DNA of 5,227 nucleotides from Acidobacteriota bacterium. GTDB taxonomy: Bacteria; Acidobacteriota; Terriglobia; Acidiferrales; UBA7541. Positions 1 to 4,675 of this stretch are shown here, piece by piece. The first letter of the stretch is position 1; each line of letters opens with the position of its first letter. The position numbers and the translations under genes were made by a program. The notes under the pieces were generated by a model. That model searched no databases, had not been told where the DNA came from, and was given only the letters and a program-made list of their open reading frames with translations. Location of the stretch: NCBI GenBank assembly GCA_003131985.1, contig PKWH01000289.1:1-5227 (forward strand). The letters run 5' to 3'.

Positions 1-354
1 TGCGGGTGGGACCCGCAGCAATACGTTGTTTGGAAAAATCTGCCGAAGAATTGGGTCACGCTGCATTTGAAGGCCAGCACCAAGAGTTTGCAGGATTCGT
101 TGAAGCCGTTCGCGGTGGCCGCCGGGACCACGCATTGTTTGGAACTGCCGGACGCGATCATTCTGGTTCGTTCCTGCAGCAAGGCGCCTGATAACCTTTC
201 GTTGAAGACGCCGCTTGGGCAACTGTTCCCTACCCCAGGGGGGCGCAATACGTTCTGCAAGTGCGTAGCGGACGGAGTTCCGACAGAGCAACCGAAGATC
301 CCGTGCGGAGCAACCAACACGCTGCAAGACGTGGTCGATGCGATCTCCTGTTAG
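1..354 (+). CDS. 3' end of an uncharacterised cysteine-containing protein (partial)
   Basis: The reading frame is open from base 1 to a TAG at 352-354, so 117 residues are visible and the start lies outside the window. A TTG at 67 could be called as a start, but the frame stays open and protein-like upstream of it (W-D-P-Q-Q-Y, then K-N-W-V-T-L-H-L), so I read this as one truncated gene. I recognise no family. The visible part has seven cysteines (fragment residues 1, 46, 59, 86, 88, 102 and 117, the last being the final residue), including a C-K-C pair, and a proline/glycine-rich stretch around 71-81. This would fit a secreted, disulfide-bonded protein, but the N-terminus that could show a signal peptide is missing. 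The next gene starts 12 bases downstream on the same strand and is clearly exported, so the two probably form an operon and may act together in the envelope. Confidence 0.75.
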   Translation, partial: CGWDPQQYVVWKNLPKNWVTLHLKASTKSLQDSLKPFAVAAGTTHCLELPDAIILVRSCSKAPDNLSLKTPLGQLFPTPGGRNTFCKCVADGVPTEQPKIPCGATNTLQDVVDAISC

Positions 355-366
355 CGGAGAATCAGG

Positions 367-1632
367 ATGAAAAGGCTGCTGAGTTTTGCGCTGCTGATGT
401 TTCCCCTCGTTGCGCATGCGGGTGGTCCGAAATTGCATGCGGCCTCGATCGCAAAAGTGCGCACGCAGATTTACGTGCAATTTGAAACTCCGGTTGCGCT
501 CACTGATTGCGACGTACAGTTCGCGGTGCCCAAGCTGAATCTCAAAACGGGAGCGACGCGTTCGGAATGCGCAGCGCCTGCCGTTCAATGGACGGTCGAA
601 ATTTACGATGCTTCGGGAAATCCTGTTCGTGTTGCGGTGGTCTCCGCGATCGATCCGCTTGGAGATTTTCCGGCGAATGGGCTTGTGACGCTGATGCTGG
701 ATAGCGCGGTACCGGACAGTGCTACCAGGGTCGATGTGACATTTAACAAACAAAACAGGCCTCATATTTCCATCGAACCGAAGGGGCCTGCGGGAAAAAC
801 CGTATTTGCGCCGGCGAAAACGAAAGACGACGCGACCGTTTATCTGAGCGGTACGTTTTCCGCTGCGGTGGGATCAACGCCCGAGTACGCGACGGATTCA
901 AAAGTGAACCAGCCCTTGAAGTATTTTGGCAAGAATCAATCGTCTTCAATTTCGGCGGCGGCTATGGTGCAGACAGACAGCAAGGGTACCGCTGATCCGG
1001 ATGGATTCTACTGGGGTATTCCAGTCCAGCATATTTTTGAAAGGCCGATCAGCGTTCAGTGGTCGGTCGTTGGGATGGAGTTGGACAAAAGAGGAAACGC
1101 CGTCAATTTTGTTTCGGCGCCGAGTGTAACGTGGAGTCTGGACCACGCGTTTTTCCGTGCGGACCAAAAGCATCTGGGAGTTCAGACCGTCGCTGCTTCG
1201 GTTGGACTAGGTCTGACGGCGGGGGTGGAGTTTGGAACGAATCTGCGCGACAACTTTGTCGCTGCTAACAAACCGGGCCAGACAGAAGGAGCTTTTTTTC
1301 GCGGAGTGCCGTCCGCAACGGCATATCTGATAATTCCACAGGTGCTTCACCTGAACAAAATTACGCTAAGCTCTTCGTACACGGCGCGAATCCCGACGAC
1401 GGATGAGCTGTTCCTTGAAACGCGCAATACCAAGACTCCCATACCGATGCTGACGAGCCAGACTCGAAATTGGATACAGAACAGTCTTCAGTTTAATTTT
1501 ACGGAGTACTTTGGGATCCAGATCAAACACCAGTATGGTTCAATACCGCCGGCGTTCAGCTTCGTTCAGAACAGCGGATCGATAGGATTGGTTTTTTCCT
1601 TCAAGCGAACTAATACGCCGCCGCAAGAGTGA
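367..1632 (+). CDS. Exported protein with probable C-terminal outer-membrane beta-barrel, function unknown
   Basis: The 421-residue protein starts at an ATG with GGAG at 356-359, seven bases upstream and one base past the previous stop, which suggests translational linkage. Residues 1-18 form a signal peptide (MKRLL, hydrophobic core, then A-H-A before G19). Residues about 27-150 are beta-rich, with two cysteines (C48, C68) that could form a disulfide. They are followed by a linker rich in Pro, Lys and Thr. From about residue 150 the chain shows alternating polar/aromatic segments with Gly/Ser turns (GTFSAAVG, FYWGIPVQHIF, SVGLGLTAGVEFGTNL, SLQFNFTEYFGIQIKHQYG), and it ends in a strand-like GSIGLVFSFKR. 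That pattern is typical of barrel strands, although seven residues follow the last strand, so the classical terminal aromatic is not at the very end. The likely location is the outer membrane, with a periplasmic N-terminal domain. No enzyme motif is visible. A large secreted beta-sandwich is the alternative. The gene looks intact. Confidence 0.8.
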   Translation: MKRLLSFALLMFPLVAHAGGPKLHAASIAKVRTQIYVQFETPVALTDCDVQFAVPKLNLKTGATRSECAAPAVQWTVEIYDASGNPVRVAVVSAIDPLGDFPANGLVTLMLDSAVPDSATRVDVTFNKQNRPHISIEPKGPAGKTVFAPAKTKDDATVYLSGTFSAAVGSTPEYATDSKVNQPLKYFGKNQSSSISAAAMVQTDSKGTADPDGFYWGIPVQHIFERPISVQWSVVGMELDKRGNAVNFVSAPSVTWSLDHAFFRADQKHLGVQTVAASVGLGLTAGVEFGTNLRDNFVAANKPGQTEGAFFRGVPSATAYLIIPQVLHLNKITLSSSYTARIPTTDELFLETRNTKTPIPMLTSQTRNWIQNSLQFNFTEYFGIQIKHQYGSIPPAFSFVQNSGSIGLVFSFKRTNTPPQE

Positions 1633-1893
1633 GAAGACAAATTCGGAGTGACGCGAGTCATGACCGGCATCAGCTCCACAGCTACAAGCGTGGATTTGGT
1701 GAGCTGTGTGAAGAAGCGAGATCAGACGGCATGCGAAGATCGACAGCGATTATCAGTACGCCGCTAGGAGCCGTGCGGCTGCATTAGAGGCGGGGACGTC
1801 GAATACCCTCAAGTTTCTGCGACAAACATCCCGGGCACAAAATGGCGGTGGGCGACGCTCTTGCATTTTCCTGAGTGCATTTAAAGTCGCCAA
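1633..1893. other. Convergent intergenic region with one weak hairpin
   Basis: This 261-base gap lies between the ends of two convergent genes. I find no credible ORF or RNA gene. The only structure is at 1671-1708, where GAGCTGTG (1701-1708) can pair in two ways: CAGCTC (1671-1676) with GAGCTG (1701-1706), or CACAGCT (1677-1683) with AGCTGTG (1702-1708). It lies about 40 bases past the stop of the plus-strand gene, so it could help end that transcript. It has no T-run and a long loop, so an intrinsic terminator is not established. Confidence 0.35.
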
Positions 1894-2229
1894 TCAGAAG
1901 GGCGGGCGCATGGCCCACTTGCCGGATTCCTTATCCTTATAAAACTCGGCGTAGGGGATGTTGTTATACATGGAGGCGCCGATATTCCTGGATGAGACTT
2001 TAACGGTGAAGGTGCACTTGTAACCTTGCGGCGTCGGATTGTCGCAAGCTTCCTTCTTGAAGAAGGTGATAGTGATTGGATCGCCAGCCGGTTCCCCTGG
2101 AGGGTGATTCATGGCGTAGTCCATGGCGTCTTTCATTTGCGATTCGGTAGGCTCGGATGATCCGCCACACCCGGCAATGCCGAAGGCCAAAACAGTGGTC
2201 AGGGCAAAATGCCCAAAACGCAAGCGCAT
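1894..2229 (-). CDS. Small lipoprotein, function unknown
   Basis: The 111-residue protein carries a lipoprotein signal peptide: MRLR, a hydrophobic stretch (residues 5-18), then the lipobox I-A-G-C with the lipidated cysteine at C21, followed by G-G-S-S-E. The mature part is about 91 residues. Two further cysteines, C62 and C72, bracket a short segment (CDNPTPQGYKC) and probably form a disulfide. The rest is mixed alpha/beta, with an early helix (ESQMKDAMDYAMNH) and later strands (DPITITFFKK, CTFTVKVSS, IPYAEFYKDK). A C-terminal G-K-W-A-M resembles the end of small periplasmic domains, but I cannot name the family. The ATG start is supported by GGAGAG five bases upstream on the minus strand. 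The gene stands alone, convergent with the outer-membrane protein gene and divergent from the PilZ gene. Residue 25-26 is S-E rather than D at +2, so outer-membrane sorting is plausible. Confidence 0.88.
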   Translation of the reverse strand: MRLRFGHFALTTVLAFGIAGCGGSSEPTESQMKDAMDYAMNHPPGEPAGDPITITFFKKEACDNPTPQGYKCTFTVKVSSRNIGASMYNNIPYAEFYKDKESGKWAMRPPF

Positions 2230-2271
2230 TTGAACTCTCCGGGATTCCGTTTAACGTGCCGAACGCTCAGA

Positions 2272-2300
2272 AAGATATACCTGACTGCCTGCCGATGCAA
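2272..2300 (-). promoter_or_regulatory. Candidate promoter of the lipoprotein gene
   Basis: On the minus strand, TTGCAT (2295-2300) and TATCTT (2272-2277) are separated by exactly 17 bases, each matching four of six positions of the sigma-70 consensus. Transcription would begin near 2265 and leave a leader of about 35 bases before the ATG at 2229. An alternative -10 (TATATC, 2274-2279) would give 15-base spacing. This is a motif match only. Confidence 0.35.
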
Positions 2301-2379
2301 GGCGCGCGAACGCGTTTTGCAGCAAAGACATGGAAGGCGAAGCCGGACTTTCGCGGATGCGTGTGCCGTCCGGGAGCAG

Positions 2380-2405
2380 TGTCGTTTTCGACAGGAGCAG
2401 CTCCT
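2380..2405. repeat. Two adjoining short hairpins in the divergent intergenic region
   Basis: TGTCG-TTTT-CGACA (2380-2393, except that the shared A2393 begins the next element) is followed at once by AGGAG-CAG-CTCCT (2393-2405). Both are perfect 5-bp stems with small loops. The heptamer GGAGCAG occurs twice, at 2373-2379 and 2394-2400. The pair lies upstream of the plus-strand PilZ gene, about 120 bases before its start. It could be a regulatory or weak termination structure, but stems this short also occur by chance. Confidence 0.35.
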
Positions 2406-2441
2406 ACTTCTCTACCCTCCTAAGCAGAGCTTGGCTACCAT

Positions 2442-2450
2442 TGATATACA
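2442..2450 (+). promoter_or_regulatory. Weak candidate extended -10 for the PilZ gene
   Basis: TGA-TATACA forms an extended -10 element (TG at 2442-2443, hexamer 2445-2450). No convincing -35 hexamer lies 16-18 bases upstream. Transcription would start near 2457, about 70 bases before the GTG start. This is the best candidate I see in the region, but it is weak. Confidence 0.22.
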
Positions 2451-2515
2451 AGCGTGTGGGGGTTGGACCTTAAGGCCGATGCCCTGAGGTTCTGGGACTT
2501 AAACAATTCTGGTTT

Positions 2516-2520
2516 GGAGG
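2516..2520 (+). promoter_or_regulatory. Ribosome binding site that decides the PilZ gene start
   Basis: GGAGG directly abuts an ATG at 2521, leaving no spacer, but stands six bases before the in-frame GTG at 2527. A zero spacer is not workable for normal initiation, so the GTG is the better start. Using it removes only Met-Leu from the protein. Confidence 0.7.
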
Positions 2521-2526
2521 ATGCTC

Positions 2527-2862
2527 GTGACACAAATTTTCGCAGCGCAGCGTGCGGAAAGCCGTGTGGATATGAAGTTGACCGCGATGCTGATTGGGAC
2601 GCACGGGAAGTTGGGTGTGGAAAGGGCATTTACGGAGAACGTCAGTTCGCGCGGGGTCCGCGTGATTTCGACCAGCGAATGGTTTACCGACGACACCATT
2701 TTGGTTTCCTTGCCGGCCGGGCACTTTACGTCCGCGGCGCGAGTTGCCTATTGCGACGAGCTGGGTCACGGGCGATTTCGGACAGGCTTGGAATTCGTCG
2801 GAGCGGTCAAGCCTTTGGACATAGGCGAGCTGGACACCGCGCTGGAACCGCCGCAACCATGA
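2527..2862 (+). CDS. Single-domain PilZ protein (probable c-di-GMP receptor)
   Basis: From the GTG start the protein has 111 residues, the size of a stand-alone PilZ domain. Both parts of the c-di-GMP signature are present. RxxxR appears as R-A-E-S-R near the N-terminus (residues 9-13), and the [D/N]xSxxG motif appears as N-V-S-S-R-G (residues 38-43) after the first strand. The rest reads as the PilZ barrel, with strands V-R-V-I-S, T-I-L-V-S-L-P and A-A-R-V-A-Y, then R-F-R-T-G-L-E-F near the end, where the fold's usual [R/Y]xxGxxF element sits. In known PilZ proteins these arginines and the Asn/Ser/Gly loop contact c-di-GMP, so ligand binding is likely. The downstream target is unknown because no effector domain is fused. 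No signal peptide is present, so it is cytoplasmic. The gene is monocistronic: its upstream neighbour is divergent and its downstream neighbour convergent. Confidence 0.87.
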   Translation: MTQIFAAQRAESRVDMKLTAMLIGTHGKLGVERAFTENVSSRGVRVISTSEWFTDDTILVSLPAGHFTSAARVAYCDELGHGRFRTGLEFVGAVKPLDIGELDTALEPPQP

Positions 2863-2884
2863 ATGCGTTTGGAAGAGAGGACTA

Positions 2885-2936
2885 GCGCGGCAGCTGCTCA
2901 GCCTAGACGGACGGGCTTTTCGAGCGGCTGCCGCGC
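2885..2936. terminator. Strong hairpin between convergent genes, probable bidirectional terminator
   Basis: GCGCGGCAGCTGCTC (2885-2899) pairs with GAGCGGCTGCCGCGC (2922-2936), giving a 15-bp stem with a single T-G wobble (2895/2926) and a 22-base loop. The loop itself holds AGCC (2900-2903) and GGCT (2914-2917), the latter followed by TTT. The element begins 22 bases after the PilZ stop and ends 19 bases before the end of the minus-strand Cys-rich peptide gene, where a shared terminator would be expected. No long U-tract follows the outer stem on either strand, so it may instead protect 3' ends or be a REP-like repeat. Confidence 0.6.
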
Positions 2937-2955
2937 AGGTACAGCAACGCAGCGT

Positions 2956-3138
2956 TTATAGACCAGGACTAGGACAATCCGGACAGGGAGTGTCGCCACA
3001 TACTTTATAGCCACCGCAAGGACAGATGTGACAGCCGATGGCGCCGGCTCTTGTCTGCATAGCGAACAACCCCACGCCTGCTCCCAGAATTACGAGAACG
3101 GCAAGGTTCCTGAGCGTACGAACGATTTTAGTTCCCAT
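2956..3138 (-). CDS. Exported six-cysteine mini-protein, function unknown
   Basis: This 60-residue protein has an excellent start context: AGGAG seven bases before the ATG on the minus strand. Residues 1-11 are basic (MGTKIVRTLRN) and 12-27 hydrophobic, ending in T-R-A-G-A, so it has a signal peptide cleaved near A31 or A33, or an N-terminal anchor. The remaining 27-29 residues hold six cysteines (36, 39, 41, 47, 52, 55) spaced C-x2-C-x-C-x5-C-x4-C-x2-C, with Gly/Pro between them and a P-S-P-G-L tail. Six cysteines in 20 residues could make three disulfides or bind a metal or cluster; sequence cannot decide. It lies 60 bases downstream of a membrane thioredoxin-fold gene on the same strand, which suggests its thiols are a substrate or partner of that protein. 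I do not recognise a family. A processed-peptide precursor is an alternative, but no maturase gene is in view. Confidence 0.72.
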   Translation of the reverse strand: MGTKIVRTLRNLAVLVILGAGVGLFAMQTRAGAIGCHICPCGGYKVCGDTPCPDCPSPGL

Positions 3139-3198
3139 TTTTTCTCCTTTCGATTACAGGTCAATACAACATCTTTACATCCGAGCTGAGACCTTGAA

Positions 3199-3774
3199 CT
3201 ATTGGGCGCCGCACGGTTTCTGGGCGTCACAATTGGAGGAGACACTGGCGCTGCCGGTGTTGGCCGGCTTCTCCACCTGAAGTAGCGCGAGTAATTGTTG
3301 CTGTTGCTGGTCTGACAGTACGCCGATCCAATCCTGAATAATTTTTCCTGAACGATCCGCGAGAAATATCGTGGGGGTGCCGGGAATCTTCAGAGTGTCG
3401 AGCGGGACGTTGGGCACGGTCCTCAGCGAAAGTTTTTCTGTTTTGGCGATCGCGTCGACGTCGGCGCTGGAATCGGGAAAAACTGCCACGAGATTGGCTT
3501 TCAGCGCATTTTGCTCGCTCAGTTGGGCGAGCTGGCGGTAGAAAGGCATGCTGTCCTCGCAATAATGGCAGCCTTTTTTCAACGCTAAGAGGAGCGTGCG
3601 GTCGTTCGCCTTCCAATCGACGCCGGGGATCGCGGGAAGTTGATCTCCTGCCCGTGGTTCCTGCACAGCCGCGGAGGAGTTTCGAGTAGCGCGATAGGTT
3701 TTGACCAGGAAAAACAGGACGGCTGCGCCGAGGACGATTACGGTGATATTGACTAGCAGTTCGGATCGCTTCAT
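3199..3774 (-). CDS. Membrane-anchored thioredoxin-fold protein (TlpA/DsbE-like)
   Basis: The 191-residue protein has a single N-terminal helix (about residues 7-24) after MKRSE, so it is anchored in the inner membrane with its domain in the periplasm. A linker (about 28-45) leads to a thioredoxin fold. The active site is C69-H-Y-C72 in the context K-K-G-C-H-Y-C-E-D-S-M-P-F, and the cis-proline loop is G-T-P-T (P134) before strand I-F-L. Then D-R-S-G-K-I-I forms the next strand and Q-Q-Q-Q-Q-L-L-A-L-L the final helix. Both redox cysteines and the cis-proline are intact, so it should be an active thiol-disulfide oxidoreductase. Whether it reduces or oxidises its targets cannot be told. An unusual C-terminal tail (about 168-191) adds a second cysteine pair, C182 and C188. 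The start has GAGG six bases upstream on the minus strand. The gene leads a two-gene unit with the Cys-rich peptide. Confidence 0.88.
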   Translation of the reverse strand: MKRSELLVNITVIVLGAAVLFFLVKTYRATRNSSAAVQEPRAGDQLPAIPGVDWKANDRTLLLALKKGCHYCEDSMPFYRQLAQLSEQNALKANLVAVFPDSSADVDAIAKTEKLSLRTVPNVPLDTLKIPGTPTIFLADRSGKIIQDWIGVLSDQQQQQLLALLQVEKPANTGSASVSSNCDAQKPCGAQ

Positions 3775-3826
3775 CGGAGACCTCGATTGGAAGCAGCCGC
3801 GTTCGCGTGGGCTATTCGCAAATGAA

Positions 3827-3850
3827 TGTTACATCGAACGGTAAGTAACA
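3827..3850. promoter_or_regulatory. 24-bp dyad upstream of the thioredoxin gene, candidate operator
   Basis: TGTTAC (3827-3832) and GTAACA (3845-3850) are perfect inverted half-sites separated by 12 bases. TTAC (3829-3832) with GTAA (3841-3844) gives an alternative, tighter pairing. The element lies 53-76 bases upstream of the minus-strand ATG at 3774, within the expected promoter region. Its geometry suits a dimeric helix-turn-helix regulator, but no regulator gene is adjacent and I could not define a convincing -35/-10 pair around it. Confidence 0.35.
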
Positions 3851-4097
3851 GCGCGATGAATCGGCAGCACGCGGATTGCCAGGAGCTGTTTCGGCTAACG
3901 CAAGTTTTGGCGGCTTGGCGCGGCAAGAGTTAGGCTGAAAAATTCTTGGATCTCGAGCGATGGTTGTCGGGCATCTCCATTTTCTGAGAAGATTTTCTAC
4001 GTTCTTTGGAAGGATTTGCGCGGCAGCCGGCGAAGTCGGTCGGATGAGTATCGAGAGTGGACTCGCCTCGCTATTCGGGTCGTGAGGGAGCTTCAGG
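3851..4097. other. Gene-free left half of the 3775-4323 gap
   Basis: Between the thioredoxin promoter region and the palindrome cluster I find no supported gene. The minus frame through 3812-4159 is open but starts at a TTG inside the palindromes, has no ribosome binding site, and its translation has no domain-like pattern. The 10-mer GCGCGGCAGC at 4018-4027 repeats the outer arm of the hairpin at 2885-2894. Without its complementary arm nearby, this is probably chance or a partial repeat. Confidence 0.5.
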
Positions 4098-4109
4098 GGG
4101 CTAAAGCCC
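4098..4109. repeat. Palindrome 1 of intergenic cluster (CTAAAG core)
   Basis: GGGCT-AA-AGCCC is a perfect inverted repeat, equivalent to a GGGC stem with a TAAA loop. Short GGGCTAAAGCCC-type palindromes are familiar to me as scattered intergenic repeats in acidobacterial genomes. That is recollection, not a search. It shares the central CTAAAG with the next palindrome. Confidence 0.6.
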
Positions 4110-4129
4110 GTCTCCTCGGCTCGTCTTAT

Positions 4130-4149
4130 GTCGCCCCTAAAGGGGCGAC
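4130..4149. repeat. Palindrome 2 of intergenic cluster (CTAAAG core)
   Basis: GTCGCCCC (4130-4137), TAAA, GGGGCGAC (4142-4149): an 8-bp perfect stem with a four-base loop, or 9 bp if the loop closes to AA. Its centre lies 36 bases from that of palindrome 1 and has the same CTAAAG core with different arms. Confidence 0.7.
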
Positions 4150-4177
4150 CCACAAACAAATTCCGCGTTCAAAGCTT

Positions 4178-4193
4178 GGTCGCCTCGGCGACC
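4178..4193. repeat. Palindrome 3 of intergenic cluster
   Basis: GGTCGCC-TC-GGCGACC is a perfect 7-bp inverted repeat; with a CTCG tetraloop it would be a 6-bp stem. Its GTCGCC/GGCGAC arms match the outer arms of palindrome 2 (GTCGCCCC/GGGGCGAC) in six bases, so arms of the two elements could also pair with each other. Confidence 0.65.
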
Positions 4194-4254
4194 GCGCCCG
4201 CCGCCTGCGTGTTGAGGCTGGGCGGTGCTTCAGCGGGCGCAGCATGCTGCGCCC
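4194..4254. repeat. Palindrome 4 of intergenic cluster, with a competing fold
   Basis: GGGCGCAGCA (4235-4244) and TGCTGCGCCC (4245-4254) form a perfect 20-base palindrome with no loop. A second, mutually exclusive fold pairs GCGCCCGC (4194-4201) with GCGGGCGC (4233-4240). Inside that loop CCGCC (4201-4205) could instead pair with GGCGG (4221-4225). Palindromes of this GCAGCATGCTGC type, followed by CCTACGG, are familiar as dispersed repeats in bacterial genomes; I have not verified that here. Confidence 0.65.
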
Positions 4255-4262
4255 CTACGGAA

Positions 4263-4305
4263 TCGCGGTACGGCAAGACACGTGGGGGGCCGCTTGCCAT
4301 CGCGA
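4263..4305 (-). terminator. Interrupted hairpin downstream of the sigma-factor unit
   Basis: TCGCG (4263-4267) and CGCGA (4301-4305) flank a second stem, GGCAAG (4272-4277) with CTTGCC (4293-4298), enclosing a 15-base loop. It lies 18 bases beyond the stop of the two-helix membrane protein gene, so it could terminate the minus-strand ECF transcript. No T-run follows, which makes a classical intrinsic terminator uncertain. It may simply be the last member of the neighbouring palindrome cluster. Confidence 0.35.
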
Positions 4306-4323
4306 ACGATTAGCGCGGCGGCA

Positions 4324-4665
4324 TCAGGCCGGGGCTTTGGTCTCGTCAGTTGGCGCTGCGGAGCCGCCCCAACGCGAGCGGAAACTCTGGCGGAATTTCT
4401 CGCGCTCCTCGGGCGTCATCTTTTCCCAGCGGCCGTCCATTCGCCGGGAATTGCAACGATGGCGGCCGCGAACGCCGACGCCGCCGAACAGAATGCGGCA
4501 GAGAGCCAGCAATCCGAAAGCCTGCCAGAAATTAATTTGCCGCCATCCGAACAGCGGGGGCAGCAGCCAGTTCCAGAGATGCATTACCAGTTCGCCGCCG
4601 ATTAGGATGAAAAGCGCGATTCCTATCGGGGCCAGAAAAATAATCGCCATCCGTTTCCTATTCAT
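4324..4665 (-). CDS. Small two-helix membrane protein paired with the ECF sigma factor
   Basis: This 113-residue protein begins with MNRKR and has two predicted membrane helices: residues about 7-28, and about 46-62 (F-W-Q-A-F-G-L-L-A-L-C-R-I-L-F-G-G). A short loop with L-W-N-W-L-L-P-P-L-F-G (30-40) separates them. By the positive-inside rule both ends are cytoplasmic, and the tail (66-113) is arginine-rich, with W-E-K-M-T-P-E-E-R-E-K-F-R-Q (80-93). I recognise the LWNW...LFG / FWQA.GLL...ILFGG pattern from small membrane proteins encoded next to ECF sigma factors, but know no demonstrated function. The ATG has GGAG six bases upstream, directly after the sigma gene's TAA with a 10-base gap, so the two are almost certainly cotranscribed. 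The cytoplasmic tail could contact the sigma factor as an unconventional anti-sigma factor. That is inference: no ZAS-type HxxxCxxC zinc motif is present. Confidence 0.85.
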   Translation of the reverse strand: MNRKRMAIIFLAPIGIALFILIGGELVMHLWNWLLPPLFGWRQINFWQAFGLLALCRILFGGVGVRGRHRCNSRRMDGRWEKMTPEEREKFRQSFRSRWGGSAAPTDETKAPA

Positions 4666-4675
4666 GTTGCGCTCC

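Noticed and set aside
2457..2526. Possible c-di-GMP riboswitch in the leader of the PilZ gene
   Set aside because: The conserved core sequences of GEMM-type aptamers are not visible, and the predicted leader of about 70 bases is too short to hold a full aptamer and expression platform.
2470..2856. Minus-strand open frame of 128 codons opposite the PilZ gene
   Set aside because: It is the antisense shadow of a recognised gene, with no ribosome site or domain pattern.
2454..2885. Plus-strand open frame of 143 codons over the PilZ gene
   Set aside because: It overlaps the PilZ frame, which has clear RxxxR and NxSxxG motifs and a good ribosome site. The 143-codon translation has no family signature.
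3930..3980. Tiny minus-strand ORF (16 residues, MEMPDNHRSRSKNFSA) as a possible leader peptide
   Set aside because: No ribosome binding site precedes it, there is no attenuator-like hairpin after it, and an ORF this short is expected by chance.
3812..4159. Minus-strand open frame of 115 codons upstream of the thioredoxin gene
   Set aside because: It starts with TTG inside the palindrome cluster, lacks a Shine-Dalgarno site, covers the likely promoter and dyad of the thioredoxin gene, and its translation shows no recognisable structure.
4098..4254. CRISPR array
   Set aside because: The palindromes differ in sequence, have irregular spacing and no constant repeat, and no cas gene is present.
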